This document shows positions 1-5,055 of a stretch of DNA of 5,055 nt, piece by piece. A program made the translations under genes and the position numbers. Under the pieces are notes generated by a model. It saw only the letters and a list, made by a program, of their open reading frames with translations. It ran no database searches and had not been told where the DNA came from. Every line of letters starts with the position of its first letter. Position 1 is the stretch's first letter. The stretch is taken from the NCBI GenBank assembly GCA_017520365.1, contig JAFXFQ010000060.1, positions 1 to 5,055 of the forward strand. The letters run 5' to 3'. Source of the stretch: Clostridia bacterium (GTDB lineage Bacteria > Bacillota > Clostridia > Oscillospirales > CAG-272).

Positions 1-564
1 CGTTATAAGCTCCTTTGGTGCGACACGTGTTCAAACGGAGAGATCAAAAAAAGCAAGCCATCCGCCGACGGCGCTTTCTTTGGAATGCGCAATATTTACG
101 GTACAAAGGGCGACGGAAGATATTTTATAATCAATACTGCGTTTGTGGCAGAGGAGAGGGAGATGCCCTCCATCCAGCGCCTGGCGCTCCACGTGCTTTC
201 CGATCCTGCGGAATTTGAACGGATGCTCCTCAGCCTCTTCTCCATCGGAGGCCCCTGCGGCTACAATGTAAAGGCGGCAGAGCTTATCAGCTTTCTTGAT
301 TCCTTCAATGAGCCAAAGCATTTCACAAGACTCTCAAAAAAGAACTCAAGGATCGACCGTATGCTCACCTATATGCAGAGAAAGGATCCTCCCGCCAATA
401 ATGCGGAGCTTCTGAGAATGGCTGTATACACCGCAGACAAAAATGACGCAAAGCGTGAGTTCGGCGGCGGCTTATCATGGATCGCAGGTCATCCCTGCAA
501 TATTTCCGAAAGCGAATACAAAGAAATCTTTATTGAAAGTGCTCCCCATTGGGAGCTCGGCTGA
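1..564 (+). CDS. Uncharacterised soluble protein, 3' part only (5' end outside window)
   Basis: The frame is open from base 1 to a TGA at 562-564, giving 187 residues. An internal ATG at 85 is probably not the true start, because the 28 codons before it read as ordinary protein (including a WCDTC stretch) and no ribosome binding site precedes it. I do not recognise the family. The visible part begins with a beta-rich segment around the residues GDGRYFIINTAFVAEE, followed by helical stretches, and has no membrane helix or signal, so it is probably cytoplasmic. Three scattered Cys-containing spots (WCDTC, GPCGY, HPCN) do not form a clear metal site. It ends 17 bases before the pseudo-GTPase-like gene, which implies co-transcription. 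An N-terminal domain like those of GTPase-associated proteins in double-GTPase conflict systems is conceivable, but I can only guess at this from the neighbour. Confidence 0.8.
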   Translation, partial: RYKLLWCDTCSNGEIKKSKPSADGAFFGMRNIYGTKGDGRYFIINTAFVAEEREMPSIQRLALHVLSDPAEFERMLLSLFSIGGPCGYNVKAAELISFLDSFNEPKHFTRLSKKNSRIDRMLTYMQRKDPPANNAELLRMAVYTADKNDAKREFGGGLSWIAGHPCNISESEYKEIFIESAPHWELG

Positions 565-571
565 TGCCGTG

Positions 572-577
572 AAAGGA
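572..577 (+). promoter_or_regulatory. Ribosome binding site AAAGGA for the gene at 582
   Basis: AAAGGA lies only 4 bases before the ATG at 582, which is tight. It supports that start because the in-frame ATG at 564 meets a TGA two codons later (570-572), so no start further upstream is possible. Confidence 0.6.
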
Positions 578-581
578 TATT

Positions 582-1565
582 ATGTCTCTCGTAACATTTA
601 ACGCAAGGCTCACAAATGTGAAGCCAAAGGAAAAGGCACCGGTAAAGCCAAAGCCTGCTCCTGCCCCCGCTCCCGTGACTATTCCGACCGTCAATGACAT
701 TTCGAATAATGATATGAGCATCAATATCGTTGCCGTCGGCAGAACTGTTGCCACGGTGTGCGATTTTGTGTCATCTATGAATGATAACCTTACCGACGTG
801 CTCTCAAAGGAGGGTCTTACCTCCTATACAAAGGATAATTTTACCCTTTCCTCCCTGGTTGCAAGAAAAAAGGCCATTGAGCGCCACTTCTGGTCCTTTA
901 ATAAGAATCCCTTTGTTGTAAAGGATGAAAATACGGAAAGGGTCGAATACAGACTCACCGTCAGCCCCTCGGGAAGACAGGACAGAACTCTCGAACTCAA
1001 TATCTCCTGTATGAGCTTCCACAGCGCTCCCGCTCTCGGAGGTGCGGATGCTGTGTGGCTTATTGCCGATGGTGCTGCTCTCGATGAAAGCAGAGAATAT
1101 GACACCTTCAGAGAATACCTGAAGGGGGCTGTCAGAGGCGGTGGCGGCGCTGAAAAGCCTGTTTGCCTCGTGCTTTCACAGATAGAGGGCTATGGCAGAT
1201 ATACGGGAAGCGGCGAGAAGTCCGTCATGCCCCGAAAGATCCGTCAGCTCCTTCTTGAAAAATGCAGACAGTTCTTCTCCGGTGAGAGCATTGCCGTTAT
1301 CCCCGTTCAGGTCTATGGCGGCTTTGAATACATCGGCACCGAGGATGGTGAGAGCTGCGCTCTTCGCATCAGCGAAAGCGGCTATTATCAGTCCTTTATC
1401 CCCGACGGATGCTATCTTGTGCCCCTTTACACTATGGAGAAGCTGATGCTGATCCGTGAAACGGATGTGTTCGGTGATATTCCTCACTGCTCACTCAGAT
1501 CCGCTATCAAAAACACCTACGGCCGTAAAACGGACGAAGGTACATGGTCACCCGATATGCTCTGA
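582..1565 (+). CDS. Soluble protein with Pro-rich N-terminal tail and degenerate GTPase-like domain
   Basis: The protein has 327 residues, with no signal peptide or membrane helix. Residues 14-31 form a Lys/Pro/Ala tract (KPKPAPAPAP at its core), probably a disordered linker or docking tail. From about residue 46 the order of hydrophobic strands resembles a TRAFAC/Ras-like GTPase. First is a strand with a loop where a P-loop would be (INIVAVGRTVATV, 47-59). A strand at 137-145 sits where the DxxG switch II is expected, then GADAVWLIADG (154-164), then KPVCLVLSQIEG (192-203) in the NKxD strand position, then VIPVQVYG (239-246) in the SAK position. The nucleotide-binding residues are missing: there is no GK(S/T), no DxxG and no NKxD. 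If the fold is right, this is a non-hydrolysing pseudo-GTPase serving as a scaffold or switch partner. The fold call is inference from pattern; the alternative is an unrelated alpha/beta protein. Its 3' end may overlap the next gene, depending on that gene's start. Confidence 0.9.
   Translation: MSLVTFNARLTNVKPKEKAPVKPKPAPAPAPVTIPTVNDISNNDMSINIVAVGRTVATVCDFVSSMNDNLTDVLSKEGLTSYTKDNFTLSSLVARKKAIERHFWSFNKNPFVVKDENTERVEYRLTVSPSGRQDRTLELNISCMSFHSAPALGGADAVWLIADGAALDESREYDTFREYLKGAVRGGGGAEKPVCLVLSQIEGYGRYTGSGEKSVMPRKIRQLLLEKCRQFFSGESIAVIPVQVYGGFEYIGTEDGESCALRISESGYYQSFIPDGCYLVPLYTMEKLMLIRETDVFGDIPHCSLRSAIKNTYGRKTDEGTWSPDML
621..674 (+). other. Lys/Pro/Ala-rich tail segment in the degenerate GTPase-like protein
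   Basis: This encodes residues 14-31 of the 582-1565 product. The tract is built of K-P and A-P steps and is very similar in composition to the KPAPAP repeats in the zinc-ribbon gene at 4785-4892. It is probably disordered and extended. Confidence 0.75.
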
Positions 1566-2818
1566 AAAAGAAAGGAACGGTGATTAAAGTGCAAAAAAGA
1601 TTTGATTTTATTTCCACCCTCGCCTCCCTCGTAGGCGCGGCTGTGGGAGCTGCAATAGTTGCTCTTTGCCACATATGCATCAATATGACCACGGTTGAAG
1701 GCAAATGTGTGTGGACAGGTCTGTTCTTCTCCGTTATATTCCTCTGCGGATTTATCGGAATGCAGATCTCCTTCGCCTTTAAGAAAAAGTATAAGATCCA
1801 TCAAAGGCTCTTTTTGAACATCCTCCTTGCCATTCTTGCGGCGGGACTTATGTTCCTTTCGGGAGCTCAGGGACAGTATCTTTTCATGCAGGACACAGAA
1901 ACTGTGGAAACCGTTACTGAGATAGAGGGCGAGGCTGACCCTGTTGATATGGTTATTCTTCTTGACTCCTCATCAAGTATGATAGACTTTGAGCAGGGAA
2001 GGAATCAGGCTGCCTGCGCGTTTGTGGATACCCTTTCAGAAGAGACACGTCTCCGCGTTGTCTCCTTTGCAAGCGTTTTGGAGGGAGCCTCATCCGATGA
2101 CCTTATTAAAATGACCGATAAGAATAAGGACATCGTGAAGGACTTTATAAACAACTCCGGACTTGTTGGCCTCACGAACTTCAACCTTCCCTTGTCTGAT
2201 GCCTTCACCTGTCTTGAGAATAATGCAAGAGATGATGCGAAAAAGGCGGTCATCCTTCTTACTGACGGAGAGGCCGGCATTGATGACACTATATACGATG
2301 ATTACGTTGACAGCGATATCAGCCTTTACTCCATAAGGATCAGCGCTCAGAGTGATCCCAGCATCTTAGCAAAAAAGCTTATTGATCTTGCAGAGGACAC
2401 AGGCGGATTTGACCGTCACCTGAAGCCCAATTCTCAGGGCAACGTGGATACAGACGAGATGATAGATGCCTTTCGTGAGATCTTCGAGGCGCAAACCTCA
2501 ACCTCTACCAGCACCACAACAAAAAAGGTGATGAATGACGATCTTCTGCCCTTCAGCGAGGATGAGATCAGCAAAAAGCAGACCACTATCAGAGCTGTTG
2601 TTATTATAATATGCGCGTGCCTTGCTTATATCGGATACTTCGGTAAGCTCAGCGTGCTTGATATTATAGTAAGCATCATCGGAGGTATAGTATACGCAAT
2701 TGTGGCAAAATATGCAGACGGCGCAGGCATGATCGTTGCATTCATTTTCTATATACTGCTTGCGGGAACGGCATTTGTGACTATTGAACTGAACGGAGCG
2801 GACGAATACGATGTTTAA
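1544..2818 (+). CDS. Polytopic membrane protein with extracytoplasmic VWA domain
   Basis: The protein has up to 424 residues. Hydrophobic helices lie near 24-44, 57-78 and 88-106. A VWA domain follows at about 135-315, then a Ser/Thr-rich linker (317-326), then helices near 349-366, 370-388 and 395-413. The metal-ion-dependent adhesion site is complete: D141-S143-S145 (DSSSS), T211 (GLTNF) and D241 (LLTDGE), so divalent metal and ligand binding should be retained. Positive charges at the N-terminus and in FKKKYK (79-84) put those parts inside, which places the VWA domain outside after three helices. VWA domains usually mediate protein-protein contacts, so the neighbouring surface protease is a plausible partner. 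The start is uncertain. ATG 1544 overlaps the previous gene by 22 bases and has only GAAGG 3 bases away. GTG 1589 lies 12 bases after AAAGGA and would give a 409-residue protein. The end overlaps the next gene by 8 bases. Confidence 0.92.
   Translation: MVTRYALKKKGTVIKVQKRFDFISTLASLVGAAVGAAIVALCHICINMTTVEGKCVWTGLFFSVIFLCGFIGMQISFAFKKKYKIHQRLFLNILLAILAAGLMFLSGAQGQYLFMQDTETVETVTEIEGEADPVDMVILLDSSSSMIDFEQGRNQAACAFVDTLSEETRLRVVSFASVLEGASSDDLIKMTDKNKDIVKDFINNSGLVGLTNFNLPLSDAFTCLENNARDDAKKAVILLTDGEAGIDDTIYDDYVDSDISLYSIRISAQSDPSILAKKLIDLAEDTGGFDRHLKPNSQGNVDTDEMIDAFREIFEAQTSTSTSTTTKKVMNDDLLPFSEDEISKKQTTIRAVVIIICACLAYIGYFGKLSVLDIIVSIIGGIVYAIVAKYADGAGMIVAFIFYILLAGTAFVTIELNGADEYDV
1571..1576 (+). promoter_or_regulatory. 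Possible ribosome binding site AAAGGA supporting a GTG start at 1589
   Basis: AAAGGA stands 12 bases before an in-frame GTG at 1589, and 3 bases before another in-frame GTG at 1580. It matches the motif before the genes at 582 and 4578. It therefore argues that the VWA protein may start inside the longer frame, leaving a 23-base gap rather than an overlap with the preceding gene. Confidence 0.4.
1946..2488 (+). other. VWA domain-coding region with intact MIDAS
   Basis: This encodes about residues 135-315 of the membrane protein. It begins with the hydrophobic strand MVILLDSSSSM, carrying the DxSxS motif. The conserved Thr follows about 70 residues later and the TDGE Asp about 100 residues later, which is the normal VWA spacing. 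The C-terminal boundary is approximate. Confidence 0.85.
2795..2798 (+). promoter_or_regulatory. Possible ribosome binding site GGAG for the protease gene at 2811
   Basis: GGAG lies 12 bases before the ATG at 2811, within the end of the VWA gene. It is the only purine-rich match nearby. With the 8-base overlap, translation is probably coupled to the gene upstream. Confidence 0.4.
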
Positions 2819-4559
2819 TATTAAAGACAAATGCTGGAAAAGCGAAAAGTATGCAGAGGCTGAAAAGGTCTTTCACAGAGAGCAATCAGCAAAGGGCGCG
2901 CCCGCATCCATGTTTGCCATGGCGGATATGCTCCTCGAGAACGCTGAAAGAGGAAAGCAGAACGCCGATGCCGTTTATCTTATGGAGTCTGCGGCAAAGG
3001 CAGACCATCCCATGGCGGCATATTCCCTTGCTCAGATGTTTCACTACGGCTGGGCCGTGGGAAAAAGCAAAAAGCTTGCTATCGTGTGGTATGAAAAGGC
3101 GGCAGAGCTTGGAAACGCCGATGCTCAGGCCATTCTTGAAAGGCTGAAGGCCGAGAAAAAGAGAAACACCGCCCTTGTTATCGTTTCTGTAATCCTTGCG
3201 GTGCTTCTGGCCGCAGCTGCGACCCTCTTCATCCTTTTCGGTCTCGGAGACGGCGACAAAAAGGATAAGGATAAGGAAAAGGAGTCTCCAAAGGCCGAGC
3301 CCGTGGTAGGCGTTATCGTTGGTGATAACACAGAGCTTCACGAGGAGGAGGACGCTATTGGGCTTTCAGAAGATATCTGGGATATGGTGGAAGAATACGG
3401 CCCCCCCGATGAAAACGGCAGAACTTATCGCCTTATGGTGTGGTACAGTGGCGGTGGAATAGACCTTTCACAGATCAATGCGGAACACGTTATGGCTTAC
3501 GGCGATGAGATAGTGTTCCTCCAGTTCAAAAACGCAGAGGATACGGATGCGGCGAAAAAGCTCCTTTCACAGATGGATTGTGTTGTCTCCTTCGCCGAGG
3601 ATTCTCTCAATGAGGTAAATACGAACTTATACGGCGAGGTGGAGCCTTCCGACCTTTCCTCAAGCGGTATACCCTATACCTCCTCCTATTCCGGCTTCAC
3701 TTATATCACGTGGGGAGCGGAGTATATGGGTATGGATCAGTATGCGGCATGGCTTATGAACAGGCCCACGTCCTCCGTCATAGTTGCCGTTCTCGATACG
3801 GGAAGCGAACCGTGGCCCGGCTATGAGGACAGATATCTTGAGGGAGCGGATATAAGTCGGGATGCATATCCTAACGGACAGTACGATATCCACGGCCACG
3901 GAAGCCACGTGGCAGGAACAATAATCGACTGCACTCAGGGTCTGGACGTATCAATTCTTCCCGTAAAGTCTCTCAATACGTATGATTACGGCACCGAAGA
4001 AGAAATCAACAAGCAGTATGCATCCATTTGGTCAACAGCAATGTTTTATGCTGAGGCAGAGGGGGCATCGGTTTTCAATATGAGTATTGGAATTACTAAT
4101 AAATTCCACACCACTCCCGAGGATACCTGCGGCAACCTTATCGATATAGCACTGGATTATGTCACCTCCAAGGGTGTTGTGGTAGCGGTAGCGGCAGGAA
4201 ACGATTCACGAGATTGTGGAGTGGAGTGTCCTGCCCACAACGGAAAAGCAATCATTGTAAGTGCCTTTGACGAATACGGTGATCTTGCGTACTTCACAAA
4301 CTTCGGTGACGGAGTTGATGTTGGCGGCCCCGGAGTGGACGTTGGCAGCTATCTTAGCGGCGGCGAATTCGGATACTTGAGCGGCACCTCCATGGCAGCA
4401 CCCCATATAGCGGCCCTTGCGGCTATGATAAAAGCACAATATCCCGATACCACCTCGGCAGAGGTAGAAAAATACATAACGGTCTACAGCGTTGATATGG
4501 GCAAAGAATCAAGTTACGGCGCAGGCATCCCCTGGGCAGGATATTTCGCAGGGGAATAA
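2811..4559 (+). CDS. Membrane-anchored subtilisin-family (S8) serine protease with cytoplasmic Sel1 repeats
   Basis: The protein has 582 residues. Residues about 29-65 and 66-101 are two Sel1-like repeats, the second clear (YSLAQMFHYG, then IVWYEKAAELGN), with a partial third after it. A basic stretch (AEKKRN) leads into one membrane helix at 121-144, then a charged Lys/Asp/Glu linker (149-163). Residues about 205-268 have the size and strand pattern of a subtilisin prodomain. The S8 domain covers about 300-582 with all catalytic elements: D329 (AVLDTG), H363 (GHGSHVAGT), oxyanion N464 (AAGND) and S527 (GTSMAAP). The positive-inside rule puts the Sel1 repeats in the cytoplasm and the protease outside. 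Sel1 repeats bind proteins, so the cytoplasmic part may recruit the soluble operon products or sense a signal, while the protease cuts surface or secreted substrates. The substrate is unknown. The start at 2811 overlaps the VWA gene by 8 bases. Confidence 0.96.
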   Translation: MFNIKDKCWKSEKYAEAEKVFHREQSAKGAPASMFAMADMLLENAERGKQNADAVYLMESAAKADHPMAAYSLAQMFHYGWAVGKSKKLAIVWYEKAAELGNADAQAILERLKAEKKRNTALVIVSVILAVLLAAAATLFILFGLGDGDKKDKDKEKESPKAEPVVGVIVGDNTELHEEEDAIGLSEDIWDMVEEYGPPDENGRTYRLMVWYSGGGIDLSQINAEHVMAYGDEIVFLQFKNAEDTDAAKKLLSQMDCVVSFAEDSLNEVNTNLYGEVEPSDLSSSGIPYTSSYSGFTYITWGAEYMGMDQYAAWLMNRPTSSVIVAVLDTGSEPWPGYEDRYLEGADISRDAYPNGQYDIHGHGSHVAGTIIDCTQGLDVSILPVKSLNTYDYGTEEEINKQYASIWSTAMFYAEAEGASVFNMSIGITNKFHTTPEDTCGNLIDIALDYVTSKGVVVAVAAGNDSRDCGVECPAHNGKAIIVSAFDEYGDLAYFTNFGDGVDVGGPGVDVGSYLSGGEFGYLSGTSMAAPHIAALAAMIKAQYPDTTSAEVEKYITVYSVDMGKESSYGAGIPWAGYFAGE

Positions 4560-4562
4560 ATT

Positions 4563-4568
4563 AAAGGA
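4563..4568 (+). promoter_or_regulatory. Ribosome binding site AAAGGA for the zinc-ribbon gene
   Basis: AAAGGA lies 9 bases before the ATG at 4578, in the 18-base gap after the protease stop codon. The good spacing supports this start. The gap is too short for a terminator, so the gene is read in the same transcript. Confidence 0.7.
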
Positions 4569-4577
4569 TCGATCATC

Positions 4578-5055
4578 ATGTCAAGAAAAGAAGAGCTTAA
4601 AAAAATAGCGCACTATGAATGCAATGTGTGCGGTACCCTGAGCCCCTTTTCCGAGGTGAAATGCCCCCGATGCGGCTCGGTGCTTGCTATCCACGCAGAG
4701 GTGGTAGAGGCAGAGGGTGAGGAAAAGTATATAGAAAAGGGTCCCGAAATGACGGACGTTCCCGATCCCGTCCCCGAGCCTCCAAAGCCCGCCCCGGCAC
4801 CGAAACCCGCTCCCGCACCAAAGCCCGCTCCCGCACCAAAGCCCGCTCCCGCACCGAAGCCCGCTCCCGCACCGAAGCCCGCTCCCGCACCGAAGCCCCC
4901 GAAGGAAAAAGCAAGCAAAAAACCTTTGCACGCTATACTTATTCTCCTTCTTCTTGCAGGAATCATCGCTGCAGTAATACTTATAGAACAGAAGGAAGCA
5001 AAGCCTGTGGGGGAAGCCGAAAATACAGAAGCTGAAACAGAAAGCGGTGTTACAG
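4578..5055 (+). CDS. Zinc-ribbon, Pro-rich, single-pass membrane protein (3' end outside window)
   Basis: The frame stays open to the right edge, giving 159 codons plus one base. C15-x2-C18 and C29-x2-C32 (CNVCG, CPRCG) form a four-Cys zinc ribbon at the N-terminus, of the kind common in small bacterial membrane proteins. An acidic stretch (41-57) follows. Next come six copies of the hexapeptide KPAPAP (70-105), then a basic KEKASKK segment and a membrane helix at about 117-136. The last visible part is acidic (EAENTEAETES) and would lie outside by the positive-inside rule. The missing C-terminus may hold an extracellular domain. The zinc ribbon probably makes protein contacts in the cytoplasm, and the Pro-rich tract acts as a stiff spacer or docking site. 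I do not recognise a named family. Confidence 0.9.
   Translation, partial: MSRKEELKKIAHYECNVCGTLSPFSEVKCPRCGSVLAIHAEVVEAEGEEKYIEKGPEMTDVPDPVPEPPKPAPAPKPAPAPKPAPAPKPAPAPKPAPAPKPAPAPKPPKEKASKKPLHAILILLLLAGIIAAVILIEQKEAKPVGEAENTEAETESGVT
4785..4892 (+). repeat. Six tandem 18-base repeats encoding KPAPAP
   Basis: Six direct 18-base units of the form AAG CCC GCT CCC GCA CCR lie in frame with no spacer. Units 4-6 are identical. Unit 3 differs only in the last codon (CCA for CCG), unit 2 also has AAA for AAG, and unit 1 has two further synonymous changes. All differences are silent. The array ends in a truncated unit (AAG CCC CCG). Identity rising toward the 3' side fits recent expansion at that end. 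Confidence 0.95.

Noticed and set aside
46..52. Seven-A run as a programmed frameshift site (also at 4599-4605)
   Set aside because: The continuing frame gives sensible protein on both sides, no alternative frame extends usefully, and no downstream stimulatory structure is evident.
2598..2675. AT-rich TATTATAATA-like stretches as internal promoters
   Set aside because: They fall in codons for Ile/Val-rich membrane helices of the VWA protein, and I see no matching -35 element or gene start downstream.
2886..3341. Minus-strand frame of 151 codons opposite the protease gene
   Set aside because: It is a shadow of the Sel1 and membrane-helix coding region, with no recognisable domain and no start signal.
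4560..4577. Terminator between the protease and zinc-ribbon genes
   Set aside because: The gap is 18 bases with no hairpin followed by a T run. It contains only a ribosome binding site.
4785..4892. CRISPR-like direct repeats
   Set aside because: The 18-base units are contiguous with no spacers and are in frame with a coding sequence.
4581..4966. Minus-strand frames encoding Gly-Ala or Arg-Glu-rich repeat proteins
   Set aside because: They are the antisense of the KPAPAP repeat array and have no ribosome site. The sense frame has a zinc ribbon, a membrane helix and good start signals.

Overview
The window is almost entirely coding. It holds five genes, all on the + strand and packed end to end, so it looks like the interior of one operon. 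The first gene is cut by the left edge and the last by the right edge. Junctions run from an 8-base overlap to gaps of 17-18 bases. I see no terminator, promoter, RNA gene, mobile element or CRISPR array, and no stretch above 300 bases lacks a gene. Base composition looks near 50% GC. The ribosome binding sites are of the AAAGGA type, and the membrane and surface proteins carry no outer-membrane features. This suggests a Gram-positive gut-type Clostridia (Ruminococcus or Oscillospiraceae-like), but that assignment is inference only.

Layout: (1) 1-564, the C-terminal part of a soluble protein I do not recognise. (2) 582-1565, a soluble protein with a Pro/Lys/Ala-rich N-terminal tail. Its body reads like a small-GTPase fold whose nucleotide-binding motifs have eroded (a possible pseudo-GTPase). 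(3) 1544-2818, a polytopic membrane protein with a von Willebrand factor A (VWA) domain. It has an intact metal-ion site and sits between two groups of about three membrane helices. (4) 2811-4559, a fusion of cytoplasmic Sel1-type repeats, one membrane helix, a prodomain-like region and a complete subtilisin-family (S8) protease domain facing outward. (5) 4578 to the right edge, a four-cysteine zinc-ribbon protein with a six-copy Lys-Pro-Ala-Pro-Ala-Pro tract, a membrane helix and an acidic outward segment.

Read together, the genes describe a candidate trans-envelope module. Three membrane proteins place protein-interaction domains inside (Sel1 repeats, zinc ribbon, Pro-rich tracts) and a metal-binding adhesion-type domain plus a serine protease outside. 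They are co-encoded with soluble partners, one of which looks like a degenerate GTPase. The Pro-rich motif is shared between the soluble gene 2 product and the membrane-anchored gene 5 product, which hints at a common docking partner or spacer. I do not recognise this combination as a named system. Its function (surface proteolysis, envelope sensing, or a conflict/defence role like other GTPase, VWA and protease operons) is not settled by the sequence.
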